The notes: generated by a model from the sequence alone, not told the origin. 64,000 nt of DNA from Roseicyclus sp965662675 (GCF_965662675.1 NZ_CBFIIK010000004.1:30510-94509), one strand, 5' to 3'. Shown: positions 44,000 through 52,992, counted from the first letter of the stretch. Numbers and translations are program-made.

Positions 44000-45583
44000 A
44001 TGGCGACGGGGCAAGAGCTACCGATCGATACAAGTGCGACCGCGTTGCAGATGGCGCAGACCATCTTCGGCGATGATGTCACGATTCTGGGCGCAAGCTA
44101 TTCCGGTGAAAACGTTTCATCCGGCATTTATAGCGGTGGCGACACGATATCGGCTGACGTCACCCCCGGCGACACGGGCGTGATCTTGACGACGGGGCAT
44201 GTACGCAACTTCACACAGCCCGATGGCGACCCGAACCGCAGCGGAAGCTCATCGTATAATTCGAGCGGTCAGAACGGAAATCCGCTGTTCAACGCGCTTG
44301 CTGGCACAAGTACTTTCGACGCGGCGATCCTCACGACGCAATTCATCCCGACGACTGAATTCTTGTCGATGCAATTCACCTTTTCGTCGGAGGAGTATCC
44401 GGAATTCACCGGCTCCATTTATAACGACGCGGTAGGGATCTGGATCAACGGGCAGCTGGTGACATCGCCCATCGTCAACGTCGCCCAGATCAACTCGATC
44501 AACCAAAGCGAGAACGAGACCCTATTCGTCAATAACACCGGCGATCTCTACAACACCGAGATGGACGGGTTCACCGTGACGCTCTCGGTGCTGATCCCGG
44601 TCAATATCGGGCAGCCCAATACGCTGGTGATCGGCATCGCCGATGTCGGCGACTCGAGCTATGACAGCACCTTGTTGATCGCCGCGGACTCGGTCCAAGG
44701 GACCTTTATCGCGCAAGATGACACCATCACGCTCAACGAGCTTCAGGTCGGCGTCCTCGATGTGCTTGCCAATGACGGAAATGGCGTCGGTGTCAGCATC
44801 ATCACCCATATCAACGGCATCGCCGTAAATGCGGGCGATACGGTGACCTTGTCGAACGGGCATCAGATCACCTTGTTGGCGAACGGCGAGCTTCAGATTA
44901 CGCCACCCGCAGGATTGACGGCTCTGACAGATCCGGTCGTCGTCAATTTCTCCTACACCGCCGAAAACCAAGACGGGATCAGCGATAGTGCCTTCGTCAG
45001 CGTCACGACCGTGCCGTGTTTCACGGCAGGGACTTTGATCCGCACCGCGCGCGGCGAGGTCGCCGTCGAAAATTTGGCGGTGGGCGACATGGTCGAAACA
45101 CGCGATCACGGCCCAAGGCCGTTGCGCTGGATCGGGCGACGGACGGTTGCGGCGCATGGTCGGTTTGCGCCGGTGGTGATCGAGGCGGGCACCTTTGGCC
45201 ACCATCGACGGCTCGTGGTCTCGCCGCAGCATCGCGTGTTGCTGACCCATTGGATGGCCGAGTTGATGTTCGGCGAAGATGAGGTTCTGGTTGCCGCCAA
45301 GGATTTGGTCAACGACTGCTCCGTCCATATCGCACCGGGTGGTGAGGTGACCTATGTCCATCTGCTGTTCGATGCGCATGAGATCGTCTTTGCCGAGGGT
45401 CTTGCGACCGAAAGCTTCCTTCCTGGCCCTGCCGTGTTGAACGATTTCGAGGCGTCGGTGCGGGAAGAAGTGCTGACGCTGTTCCCGGAAATCGACCCGC
45501 TTACCCATGATGGCTATGGACCGGCCGCGCGGAAATCCCTCAAATCCTTTGAAGCGCAGGTATTGCGAGGCGCTGTCGCGTGA
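44000..45583 (+). CDS. Choice-of-anchor L protein with C-terminal Hint domain
   Basis: The 527-residue protein has an N-terminal choice-of-anchor L-type domain (about residues 1-225; GVILTTGHVRNF, FSSEEYPEF), a short β-rich cadherin/Ig-like module (about 235-335, containing VLDVLANDGNG), and a C-terminal Hint domain from Cys340. The Hint nucleophile region is PCFTAGTLI, and the block-B His is His411 in VSPQHRVLL, so autocatalytic cleavage after about residue 339 is plausible. There is no classical signal peptide, which fits type I secretion of related Rhodobacterales proteins, but no RTX repeats are seen. Its stop overlaps the next Hint gene by 4 nt. Confidence 0.85.
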   Translation: MATGQELPIDTSATALQMAQTIFGDDVTILGASYSGENVSSGIYSGGDTISADVTPGDTGVILTTGHVRNFTQPDGDPNRSGSSSYNSSGQNGNPLFNALAGTSTFDAAILTTQFIPTTEFLSMQFTFSSEEYPEFTGSIYNDAVGIWINGQLVTSPIVNVAQINSINQSENETLFVNNTGDLYNTEMDGFTVTLSVLIPVNIGQPNTLVIGIADVGDSSYDSTLLIAADSVQGTFIAQDDTITLNELQVGVLDVLANDGNGVGVSIITHINGIAVNAGDTVTLSNGHQITLLANGELQITPPAGLTALTDPVVVNFSYTAENQDGISDSAFVSVTTVPCFTAGTLIRTARGEVAVENLAVGDMVETRDHGPRPLRWIGRRTVAAHGRFAPVVIEAGTFGHHRRLVVSPQHRVLLTHWMAELMFGEDEVLVAAKDLVNDCSVHIAPGGEVTYVHLLFDAHEIVFAEGLATESFLPGPAVLNDFEASVREEVLTLFPEIDPLTHDGYGPAARKSLKSFEAQVLRGAVA

Positions 45584-46659
45584 ACGCGCTGCTGCCGCAT
45601 CAGGACATGGTAAGACCCGCCCCAATCGGCGGGCTGGATCAATGGGTCGCCATCTGGGACGCTGGACAGGCGCGTATTCCACCCCCGCGTGCGCCCGACC
45701 CTGACCCGCAACCGGCGCTTTCGCTTTTGCTGGAATTCTGCATGCCGCAGGTGACGGGAAAGCACCCCTTGCGGCTATGGCAGGGCGCGGCCGAGGCGCG
45801 GCGGTCCATCGCGCTTTATGCGCAGCCAGATGGTGCCTTACGCCTCGTTCATGATGAGGTGGACATGCGTACGGAGGCTTGTTTCGCTCGCCCCGGCGAA
45901 ATGATCGGGCTTCGTTACCTGTGCTGCGCGCGTGGCCGCGCCGATGTGCTGGAACTGATCAATCATGGCCGTGGGCATCTGTACCGGATGCGGCTGGGCA
46001 TTGCACAGGCCGTGCGGCTGGAAGAAGCATTGCCCCGCCACGGAGGGTTTCTGGGGGTCTGCCATGTCGCGGCGATCGCTGATTTCCATGTCAGCTCAAC
46101 CGACTTGCCAGCCGTGGGGGCGGGTGCCCTTGTGCAGACAACCAAAGGGCCGATCCCGGTCGAATCATTGCGCCCGGATATGGCGGTGATCTTGACCGAT
46201 GGCCAAGCCATGCCGTTGCGCTGGGTCGCGCGCCGCCCAAGGCTTTGTCTTGGTCGGCTGGCACCGATCCGGTTGCGCGCACCTTATTTCGGTCTGATGC
46301 ATGATATCGTCACCACGCCCGAGACGCGCGTGGCGCGTTCAGGTGCGGCGGTTGAGTATTTGTTCGGTCATGAGCGCGTCTTGATCCGTGCCGGTGACAT
46401 GACATCCAGCCCCGGCGCGCGGCGCGATCGGCAAATGCCGGTGCGCGATATGTATCATCTGTTGCTCGATGATCATGCCTGTGTGGCGATCGACCGATGC
46501 GGGGTGGAATCCGCGCTGCTCTCGGATGTGATCGCCGCCGAAGATGGTGGTGGGCAGCGCAATCTCAGCCAGACCGACCGCACCCCCTGTTTGCCGGTGC
46601 TTGACCGTGCAGGCGCACAAGCCTTGATCGCGGCCTCGCTGCGGGGCGTCGGGCGTTGA
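45580..46659 (+). CDS. Hint-domain protein lacking the catalytic residues
   Basis: The 359-residue protein has an N-terminal domain (about residues 1-170, no signal peptide, not recognised) and a C-terminal Hint-like fold (from about 175). Aligned with the preceding protein, the nucleophilic Cys is Ala178 (LPAVGAGALV) and the block-B His is Thr249 (TTPETRVAR). The rest of the fold matches (VESLRPDMAV, LRWVARRPR, EYLFGHERVLI). It starts at GTG, overlapping the active-looking Hint gene by 4 nt, so the two are co-translated. It may be a binding partner rather than a self-cleaving protein. Confidence 0.78.
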   Translation: MNALLPHQDMVRPAPIGGLDQWVAIWDAGQARIPPPRAPDPDPQPALSLLLEFCMPQVTGKHPLRLWQGAAEARRSIALYAQPDGALRLVHDEVDMRTEACFARPGEMIGLRYLCCARGRADVLELINHGRGHLYRMRLGIAQAVRLEEALPRHGGFLGVCHVAAIADFHVSSTDLPAVGAGALVQTTKGPIPVESLRPDMAVILTDGQAMPLRWVARRPRLCLGRLAPIRLRAPYFGLMHDIVTTPETRVARSGAAVEYLFGHERVLIRAGDMTSSPGARRDRQMPVRDMYHLLLDDHACVAIDRCGVESALLSDVIAAEDGGGQRNLSQTDRTPCLPVLDRAGAQALIAASLRGVGR

Positions 46660-46669
46660 TTTGACCTAG

Positions 46670-47002
46670 TCAGTCGTAGAAGGGCGTCAACTGCGCGACG
46701 ATCACCGCGTTTTCCTCTGCGGCGCGCTGCATCAGCGCCACTTCGTCTTCGCCGATCTCGTCCCCGGCTTCGAGACGCTCTTCGCGCGTGCCATGTCCGG
46801 TCACATCCAGCGGCGCCATATCCGCCTGTTTCAAGATCGCGACCGTCTCGCGCACTGCCTCGGCCTCATCCACGCCCGATGCGTAGCACAACAGCGCGGC
46901 CCCCGTCGCCTTGTCGGGCAGGCCATCGCCGGCCTTGCGGCCGACCTCGACCACAAGGGTGTAGACATGCTGGGCACGGCGCGGTTTGGGATCGTCGGTC
47001 AT
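46670..47002 (-). CDS. Hypothetical protein, 110 aa
   Basis: The small soluble acidic protein (MTDDPKPRRAQHVYTLVVEVG start) is about half β near the N-terminus and helical with many Glu residues towards the C-terminus. I do not recognise it. The ATG at 47002 avoids overlap with the divergent Crp/Fnr gene; a longer start would overlap it. It converges on the Hint pair. Confidence 0.65.
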   Translation of the reverse strand: MTDDPKPRRAQHVYTLVVEVGRKAGDGLPDKATGAALLCYASGVDEAEAVRETVAILKQADMAPLDVTGHGTREERLEAGDEIGEDEVALMQRAAEENAVIVAQLTPFYD

Positions 47003-47099
47003 GGCACCGATCTGCGCTGGAATGGGGCGCGGGTCAATCCCGGTTGACGCGTCAGCCACGGCGCAAGAGATTGACGATGTAAATCGCAGGTGATCGGCC

Positions 47100-47690
47100 A
47101 TGTTACGCCAATTTGCTGCCCGCAAGGGTGATGTCTTGTTCGAGCCGGGCGCAGCCTGTCCGGGGTTTCTCATCGTCGATACCGGTGTGATCCGTGTGAG
47201 CCTGACCGCCGCCAATGGGCGCGAGGTGGTGCTTTATCGCGTCAGCGCGGGGACCGTATGCCTTCAGACCTTCGGCTGCCTGATCGATGGGGATCGCTAC
47301 AGCGCCGAGGGCGTAGTCGAGGCCGATGTGACCGGGCGCATGATCCCGGCACAGTCGTTTCATGATGCGCTGGCCGATGATCCCGCCTTTCGCAAGCTCG
47401 TGTTCAACGGCGTCGCCCAGCGATTTGTCGAGTATCAGCGCGTGGTCGAAGAGGTCGCGCTTCTTGGTTTCGACGAAAGGCTGGCGCGCGTGCTTCTGCG
47501 GCTGTGCGATGCGCAAGGTTTCGTCGCATTCACCCATGTGGCGCTTGCCGCTGAAACGGCATCGGGTCGCGCCTTTGTCAGCCGCAGGTTGGCCGCATTG
47601 TCGCGCGCGGGTCTTGTTGTGCAGCACAAGGGCGGTGTGCAGATCACCGACCGCGCCGGGTTGGAACGGATTGCCGCAGTTGATCGGTGA
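47100..47690 (+). CDS. Crp/Fnr-family transcriptional regulator
   Basis: The 196-residue regulator has an N-terminal cyclic-nucleotide-binding-like β-barrel (residues 1-110; GFLIVDTGVIRVSLT) and a C-terminal winged helix (about 125-185; ETASGRAFVSRRLAALSRAGLV). No N-terminal FNR-type Cys cluster is seen; Cys20, Cys54 and Cys60 could sense redox or sulphur signals. A perfect 15-bp palindrome overlaps its stop and precedes the DUF2892 gene, which is a likely target. Confidence 0.85.
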   Translation: MLRQFAARKGDVLFEPGAACPGFLIVDTGVIRVSLTAANGREVVLYRVSAGTVCLQTFGCLIDGDRYSAEGVVEADVTGRMIPAQSFHDALADDPAFRKLVFNGVAQRFVEYQRVVEEVALLGFDERLARVLLRLCDAQGFVAFTHVALAAETASGRAFVSRRLAALSRAGLVVQHKGGVQITDRAGLERIAAVDR

Positions 47691-47700
47691 CAGTGTCACC
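47686..47700. promoter_or_regulatory. Perfect 15-bp palindrome, candidate operator
   Basis: GGTGACA-G-TGTCACC is an exact inverted repeat around one base. It overlaps the 3' end of the Crp/Fnr gene and lies 61 bp before the DUF2892 start. It resembles Crp/Fnr half-sites (GTGA...TCAC), though with a central spacing of 5 rather than 6. Confidence 0.5.
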
Positions 47701-47761
47701 GCGTTGCGTGGGGTCTATGGGCTAGGCTCTGCCCATGATCCAACCAGAAAGGAATCATCTC

Positions 47762-47953
47762 ATGCCCCGTAACGAAGGCAATATCGACCGCGCCCTACGC
47801 ATCATCGCCGGCCTTGCATTGCTCGCGCTGGTCTTCGTAGGCCCCCAGACGCCCTGGGGCTGGATCGGCATCGTGCCGCTGGTGACCGGTCTTGTCGGCT
47901 TTTGCCCGCTTTACCGACTGCTCGGCATCAATACCTGCGCGATCAAGTCCTGA
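47762..47953 (+). CDS. DUF2892 family small membrane protein
   Basis: The 63-residue protein begins MPRNEGNIDRALRIIAGLALLAL and has two transmembrane segments with the GFCPLY...NTC cysteine pair typical of DUF2892 (YgaP-like C-terminal membrane region). Such proteins often accompany rhodanese or Crp-type sulphur-response genes. AGAAAGGA lies before the ATG. Linked to the Crp/Fnr gene by a 71-nt gap that holds the palindrome. Confidence 0.82.
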   Translation: MPRNEGNIDRALRIIAGLALLALVFVGPQTPWGWIGIVPLVTGLVGFCPLYRLLGINTCAIKS

Positions 47954-47968
47954 AACGGCGCGCCGGGA

Positions 47969-48637
47969 TCACTTGGCAAAAGGTGTCTCGGCACCCCAAA
48001 GGGCGCGCAAGCGGTCATCGCGACCGCAGGCATCGCGATACATCGTGTAGGCGACCGATTTCCGGCGTGGTCCGAAGCGCGTCAGGATGATCTCGTCGGA
48101 GAGATAATAGTCCTGATGATAGGCCTCGGCGGGATAGAAGGGTGCCGCGTCGCGCAATGCGGTGACGACGGGCCGGCCCAAGGCCGCCGCCGCCCTGTCC
48201 AGCGCCGTGCGTGCGGCGGCGCGCTCGGTGGCGTTTTCAACGAAAATCGCGCTGGCATAGCTTGGGCCGCGGTCGCAGAACTGCCCTTGTGCATCGGTCG
48301 GGTCGATGGCGCGCAGGAACAGATGCAATAGCCGATCATAGGGCAGGATCTCGGCGTCATAGGTGATCTGCACCACCTCGAGATGGCCGGTGCCGCCCGC
48401 CACCACTGCGCGGTAGCTGGGATTGGCGACATTGCCGCCGGCAAAGCCCGACACGACATCGATGATGCCCTCCACGGGTTCGAAATCGGCCTCCACGCAC
48501 CAGAAACAGCCGCCGGCCACGATCGTGGTTCGGATATCGGCGGCATGGGCGCGCATCGGCTGTAGCATGATCGCCGCGCCGATGGCGATGCCAAGGGACA
48601 CGGTCTTGATCAGGTCGATCAGTGATTTGCGGCGCAT
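47969..48637 (-). CDS. msrA: Exported peptide methionine (S)-S-oxide reductase MsrA
   Basis: MsrA reduces methionine-S-sulfoxide in proteins. The catalytic motif GCFWC is at about residues 43-47, after a signal peptide (MRRKSLIDLIKTVSLGIAIG...AHA, ~34 residues), so this copy probably acts in the periplasm. Length is 222 aa. The ATG at 48637 follows GAGGAGG; a TTG two codons upstream is less likely. The window also carries msrP-msrQ, giving two periplasmic methionine repair routes. Confidence 0.9.
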   Translation of the reverse strand: MRRKSLIDLIKTVSLGIAIGAAIMLQPMRAHAADIRTTIVAGGCFWCVEADFEPVEGIIDVVSGFAGGNVANPSYRAVVAGGTGHLEVVQITYDAEILPYDRLLHLFLRAIDPTDAQGQFCDRGPSYASAIFVENATERAAARTALDRAAAALGRPVVTALRDAAPFYPAEAYHQDYYLSDEIILTRFGPRRKSVAYTMYRDACGRDDRLRALWGAETPFAK

Positions 48638-48788
48638 CGGCAAAAGCCTCCTCGGGTCAGTGCGGATATTTCGCCTGCCGCGCTGATATCCTACAAGGCA
48701 AGGATGCGTGATCTCACGCAGGCGTGACCCGCTGTGAAGGGTGCCGCGCCGTGGCGCTGGTTGAAAAAGACAAGAACGGGGGCGGATC

Positions 48789-49496
48789 GTGAAAATCGCG
48801 ATGTGGTCGGGGCCACGGAATCTATCGACCGCGATGATGTATGCCTTTGCCGCGCGCGGCGATTGCGCGGTCTGGGACGAGCCGTTTTATGCCCCCTATC
48901 TTGCCGCAAGCGGGGCCGATCACCCGATGCGGGACGAAATTCTCGCCGCCCATGCGACCGACCCATCAGCGGTGGCCGCAGCTTGTGCAGGCCCGGTGCC
49001 GGATGGTGCGGCGCATTGGTACATGAAACATATGCCCCATCACATGCTGCCGGATTTCCCGCTGGGATGGGCGGGGAATTGCGTGAATATCCACCTGATC
49101 CGCCACCCCGCGCGGGTGATCGCGAGCTACGCCGAAAAGCGCAAGGAGATCACGCTGGAGGATATCGGCTATCCCCAGCAGTTGCGCCTTTGGCAAGCTT
49201 TGGGCGGCCCGGTGATCGCGGCTGAGGATATCCGTGCCGACCCTGCCCGTGCGCTGGGCGGGCTGTGCGCCGAGATCGGCTTGCCGTTTCGCGCGGGCAT
49301 GCTTGCATGGCCCGCGGGCGCCAAGGATTTCGACGGTGTCTGGGCTGCGCATTGGTATCACGCGGTGCATCGCTCGACCGGTTTTGCCGGGGCCGAGGGG
49401 CCATTGCCCGAAGTGCCGCCAGAACGCGCCGTGCTATTGGCCGCTGCGCTGCCGCTCTATGAAGCGATGCGCGCGGTGGCCTTGCCCCTGCGCTAA
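48789..49496 (+). CDS. Sulfotransferase-like P-loop protein
   Basis: The 235-residue protein starts with a sulfotransferase-type phosphate-binding loop (MWSGPRNLSTAMMYAF) and has a later LIRHPARVIASY motif matching the 3'-phosphate-binding segment of PAPS-dependent sulfotransferases. The acceptor is unknown. GGGGCGGATCGTG precedes the ATG. A short repeat remnant follows its stop. Confidence 0.75.
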   Translation: MKIAMWSGPRNLSTAMMYAFAARGDCAVWDEPFYAPYLAASGADHPMRDEILAAHATDPSAVAAACAGPVPDGAAHWYMKHMPHHMLPDFPLGWAGNCVNIHLIRHPARVIASYAEKRKEITLEDIGYPQQLRLWQALGGPVIAAEDIRADPARALGGLCAEIGLPFRAGMLAWPAGAKDFDGVWAAHWYHAVHRSTGFAGAEGPLPEVPPERAVLLAAALPLYEAMRAVALPLR

Positions 49497-49505
49497 GCGG
49501 CAAGG

Positions 49506-49528
49506 CGCGTATTTTTGGAAAGATGAAG
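49506..49528 (+). repeat. Palindromic repeat, partial copy E (tail only)
   Basis: CGTATTTTTGGAAAGATGAAG matches the 3' part of the repeat family (core ATATTT plus GGAAA...GATGAAG tail) without the GC hairpins. As with copies C and D, it lies between convergent genes. Confidence 0.5.
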
Positions 49529-49531
49529 GGC

Positions 49532-50584
49532 TCAGGCCGTGTCGATGTGCTGATCGAAGGTCGATTTCGCCCGGGCCCATACGCCTTGGTCGATCCGGTC
49601 GAGTGTCATCAGGCTTGGCAGGAGTTGGGCGGCGTAATCTTGCGAGCTTTCGCGCGGCAAGAGCGAGGGTAGGTTGTCGATCGCGATCACATCAAGCGGC
49701 GGCGCGTCATGTACACGCAAGGCCGGAGCGGCCCAATCGGTGATCCGGTCATAGACCTTGATGGGTGAGAAATCGGACCCCGGATCGCAGGCGATATCGC
49801 CGATGACGCGCAAGGCGCGCGGCGCGGTCGTGGCGCTTTCGGGGACGAAAACCGGCACGCCGGGCATGGCGAGAATGCAGTTGAGAAAGATCGCGTGATC
49901 CAAGATCTCGGGGAATGGGCCGCCATGGGCGGTTTCCGCCATGTCCCAAGGGGTCACTTCCAGCCCCATGGCGCGACAAAAATCTGTCGCCCCCGTGCCG
50001 ACGCGGCCCTTGGCCCCGATGATGATCACGCGCGGTGGCTTTGACAGGGCGGCTAATCCCGGCGCGATAGCGGCGCGGAGCCGGGCGGCATCGGGCATGG
50101 CCGCGATCGGCTCACAAATCGCCCCATGCATCTGCGCGATCAGTGCCATGGTTGCGACCGCAGCCCCCGCATAGCCCGCCCAATAGCCAAAGGCCGCAAC
50201 CCGGCGGCCACCCGGGTCGACGAGATATTCCAGATCGTAAAGCATCCCGCCGCCCGCGGCGAAGCGATCAAGCAGCACCCGGCCGGCCGTCTGCCCCTTG
50301 TAGGCATGGCCAAACATGATGTGGCGATGGATCAAGGGCGTGCCATCCTCGGGCAATTCCTTGAGGCCGAAGATGATCGCGTCGCGCGGGGCGCTGGGCC
50401 AGCTACCTTCGGGGGCCAGCTCTGCGCCTGCAGCGATATAATCGGCAAGCGGCAAGACGCGGTGCGGGCTTTGCTCGATCGTGAGTTTGATGCCCGCCCC
50501 GATCAGCGCGGCAGCACCTTCCGGCGTCAGGCCAACGCGGTCTTCATTCGGGCGGCTCTCCGCGCGGACCCAGAGATGGACCAT
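49532..50584 (-). CDS. Saccharopine dehydrogenase (L-lysine-forming) type protein
   Basis: The 350-residue protein matches the alanine dehydrogenase/Lys1-like family: an N-terminal RAESRPNEDRVGLTP segment, a GYWAGYAGAAVA segment, and a Rossmann region (VIIIGAKGRVGTGA). In fungi Lys1 interconverts saccharopine and lysine; in Rhodobacterales it may serve lysine breakdown with its partner elsewhere. Its ATG follows the stop of the phosphatase gene with no gap. Confidence 0.85.
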   Translation of the reverse strand: MVHLWVRAESRPNEDRVGLTPEGAAALIGAGIKLTIEQSPHRVLPLADYIAAGAELAPEGSWPSAPRDAIIFGLKELPEDGTPLIHRHIMFGHAYKGQTAGRVLLDRFAAGGGMLYDLEYLVDPGGRRVAAFGYWAGYAGAAVATMALIAQMHGAICEPIAAMPDAARLRAAIAPGLAALSKPPRVIIIGAKGRVGTGATDFCRAMGLEVTPWDMAETAHGGPFPEILDHAIFLNCILAMPGVPVFVPESATTAPRALRVIGDIACDPGSDFSPIKVYDRITDWAAPALRVHDAPPLDVIAIDNLPSLLPRESSQDYAAQLLPSLMTLDRIDQGVWARAKSTFDQHIDTA

Positions 50585-51235
50585 TCAATACTCCGTGCGT
50601 GCATGGATGCGGTCAGGGCCATCCAGATGCGGGGTGGCGTTGAACCCAGCGAGGATCTGGACATCGGGCAAGACCATGATCCGATGGATCGAGCAATTGC
50701 GGATCGGCACCAGCAGATGGGACATGCGTGCGATATCGAGATCGAGCAGATGACGCGCCATCATCCCGATCACGCCGCCCGAGGTAACGCAAAGCACACG
50801 CCTGCCGGGCCGGGCGGCGAGCGTCAGCATTTCGGCCACGCGGGTCTCGAAGTTTGCATAGCTTTCATCGCCTTGGATTTCCGCGCGTTGCCAGGCCTGC
50901 ATCACATCGGTGATGTGATGGACGAAATTCTCGGGCGTCGGCTGGGAGGTGCCGTTGCGCACGGCATGCGCCTTGGTCAGGTTGAAATAATCCAGCTCGT
51001 TCAGGCGGGCATCGATTTCAGGGGTGGCCCCCATCTCGCCCATCGCGGCGAGTGTTTCGCGGTGGCGGCGCAGCGATCCGGTCAGCACACGGTCAAAGGG
51101 CGCGTCGTGGTCGCGCAGCCATTCGCCCAGCCAGCGGGCTTGTTGGTGGCCCAGATCGGACAGACGGTCATAACCCGCCTCGTCTTGCGCGGCGGAATTG
51201 GCCTGTCCGTGACGCACGAGAACCAGTTCACCCAT
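50585..51235 (-). CDS. Histidine phosphatase family protein
   Basis: The 216-residue protein has the phosphoglycerate mutase-like catalytic motif LVRHGQAN (residues 5-12) and the second His in CVTSGGVIGMM. The substrate is unknown. The ATG at 51235 (MGELVLVRHG) follows AAAGGAAG and was chosen over a 24-residue longer in-frame start. It sits directly before the saccharopine dehydrogenase gene. Confidence 0.87.
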   Translation of the reverse strand: MGELVLVRHGQANSAAQDEAGYDRLSDLGHQQARWLGEWLRDHDAPFDRVLTGSLRRHRETLAAMGEMGATPEIDARLNELDYFNLTKAHAVRNGTSQPTPENFVHHITDVMQAWQRAEIQGDESYANFETRVAEMLTLAARPGRRVLCVTSGGVIGMMARHLLDLDIARMSHLLVPIRNCSIHRIMVLPDVQILAGFNATPHLDGPDRIHARTEY

Positions 51236-51333
51236 ATCGCTTCCTTTCGCGTCTTTGCCCGGTGATGGGCGATCGCGGCCCGGATCGCAAGGCCCGGCTG
51301 GACGCATGGCACGCGGCGTGCTTCAACAAAGCC

Positions 51334-52542
51334 ATGACACCCATTCCCGTCGATTCCGCCCGTTTCCTCGCCGATCTGCACGCTTTGCGCGCCATTGGTG
51401 GCGACAGCGCCAGCAAGGGTGTGCGCAGGCGCGCGTTTTCGGCCGAAGACTTGGCCGCGCGCGACTGGTTGGCTGAAAAGATGGCCGCGGCGGGGCTGGA
51501 GCCGCGCTTTGACCCGGTGGGAAATCTGTTCGGCTTGACGCCGGGTCGGTCGCTATTGCTCGGTTCTCATAGCGACACGCAGCCCGAGGGCGGCTGGCTG
51601 GACGGCGCCTTGGGGGTCGTGGCCGCGCTGGAAATCGCGCGTGCATCGCGCGCGGCGGGCGGACCGCCAATCTCGGTGGTCAGCTTCCAAGACGAGGAAG
51701 GGCGCTTTGGCGCGCTGACGGGGAGTTCGGTTTGGGCCGGGAAACTGTCATTGGCTGCGGCCGATGCCTTGGTCGCTGCCGATGGGATGAGCTTTGCCGA
51801 TGCGCGCGCGGTGCTGGCGGGGCGGAGCGGCGATTTCGTCGATCCTGCGCGGTTCAGCGCATTTTTGGAAATGCATATCGAGCAAGGCCCGGTGTTGGAT
51901 CTGGCGGGCGAGGCGATCGGCGTGGTCACCGGGATCGTGGGGCTGCGGCAGGTCCAGATCACGATCACCGGGCAGCAAAATCACGCAGGCACCACGCCGA
52001 TGGCGCATCGGCGCGATGCATTTACCGTTGCGGCGCGAATCGCAACCGCCCTGCCCGAGCGCTTCGCCAATATCGTGACGCCGCAATCGGTCTGGACCAT
52101 TGGGCATATCGCGCTGCATCCCGGCGCGGCCTCGGTCGTGCCGGGGCGGGCCAGTTTCTCGCTGCAATGGCGTGATATCGACAGCGACAGACTCGACCGG
52201 ATGGAGGCCACGATCATGGCATTGCTCGATGATATCGCCGCTGACACGGGATGCGAGATTTCGGCCAAGCGATTGCGCCACGATCTGTCGCCCATGCCCA
52301 TGGATCTGAGTTTGCAGGCCATCTTGGCGCAAGCTGCACAGGCCGTTGCACCCGATCGCTGGCGCATGATGCCGTCGGGTGCATTGCATGATGCCTCGAA
52401 TGTGGCGGCACTGATGCCCGTGGGTATGGTCTTTGTTCCCTCGATCGGGGGGATTTCGCATGCTTTCGACGAAGACACAGGCGAGGCCGATTTGGTCACC
52501 GGCTTGCAGGTCTTGGCCGATGCCGCAGCGCGGATCGGCTGA
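51334..52542 (+). CDS. M20-family amidase (hydantoinase/carbamoylase type)
   Basis: The 402-residue di-metal amidohydrolase has metal motifs LGSHSDTQPEGGWLDGALGV and FQDEEGRFGALTGS and the late HIEQGP and GALHDASNVAALMP segments of N-carbamoyl-L-amino acid hydrolases and allantoate amidohydrolase. The exact substrate cannot be told. The ATG at 51334 is preferred; an upstream ATG (51262) would add 24 atypical residues. A terminator follows its stop. Confidence 0.85.
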   Translation: MTPIPVDSARFLADLHALRAIGGDSASKGVRRRAFSAEDLAARDWLAEKMAAAGLEPRFDPVGNLFGLTPGRSLLLGSHSDTQPEGGWLDGALGVVAALEIARASRAAGGPPISVVSFQDEEGRFGALTGSSVWAGKLSLAAADALVAADGMSFADARAVLAGRSGDFVDPARFSAFLEMHIEQGPVLDLAGEAIGVVTGIVGLRQVQITITGQQNHAGTTPMAHRRDAFTVAARIATALPERFANIVTPQSVWTIGHIALHPGAASVVPGRASFSLQWRDIDSDRLDRMEATIMALLDDIAADTGCEISAKRLRHDLSPMPMDLSLQAILAQAAQAVAPDRWRMMPSGALHDASNVAALMPVGMVFVPSIGGISHAFDEDTGEADLVTGLQVLADAAARIG

Positions 52543-52562
52543 CACACGATCGTGCGCGCAAA

Positions 52563-52591
52563 GAAAAAGCCGCCCCGAGGGGCGGCTTTTT
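52563..52591. terminator. Bidirectional terminator between amidase and rpmJ
   Basis: AAAAAGCCGCCCC, a GAG loop and GGGGCGGCTTTTTT form a perfect stem with A- and T-runs on each side, suitable for both convergent genes. Confidence 0.92.
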
Positions 52592-52613
52592 TCGCTGTGC
52601 CGAAGGCGCAGGA

Positions 52614-52739
52614 TCAGCCCTGGCGGGCTTTGAACCGGCGCTGGGTCTTGTTGATCACATAGACCCGACCCTTGCGGCGCACGACGCGACAATCGCGGTG
52701 ACGCTGCTTGAGCGAGCGGAGCGAGTTCTTGACCTTCAT
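52614..52739 (-). CDS. rpmJ: 50S ribosomal protein L36, type B (no zinc ligands)
   Basis: The 41-residue protein MKVKNSLRSLKQRHRDCR...KTQRRFKARQG matches the YkgO-type L36 that lacks the CxxC...CxxxxH zinc set (only one Cys remains). This form is the standard L36 in many alphaproteobacteria. It lies 70 nt after tRNA-Val on the same strand and could share its promoter. GGAGACAGGCC lies before the ATG. Confidence 0.93.
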   Translation of the reverse strand: MKVKNSLRSLKQRHRDCRVVRRKGRVYVINKTQRRFKARQG

Positions 52740-52809
52740 GGCCTGTCTCCTTCGTCGCGGCGCGGGCGTCGCGCCTGTAGGTTTCATTTGGTCCTTGCGG
52801 ACCGGTTCA

Positions 52810-52884
<75 letters not shown>

Positions 52885-52957
52885 TTTGCCCGGGACGTCT
52901 GCTAGGAGAGACCACCGAAGGGCCCGATTCCGCGCATCCCGCCGCTTGGGTGACGGG

Positions 52958-52986
52958 TCTATAGAAGGATTGAGGTGGGGGTTCAA
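52958..52986 (-). promoter_or_regulatory. Candidate promoter of tRNA-Val
   Basis: TTGAAC (52981-52986) and TATAGA (52958-52963) on the minus strand are 17 bp apart. The start site would be about 65 nt before the mature tRNA 5' end. Confidence 0.6.
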
Positions 52987-52992
52987 GAGCTT

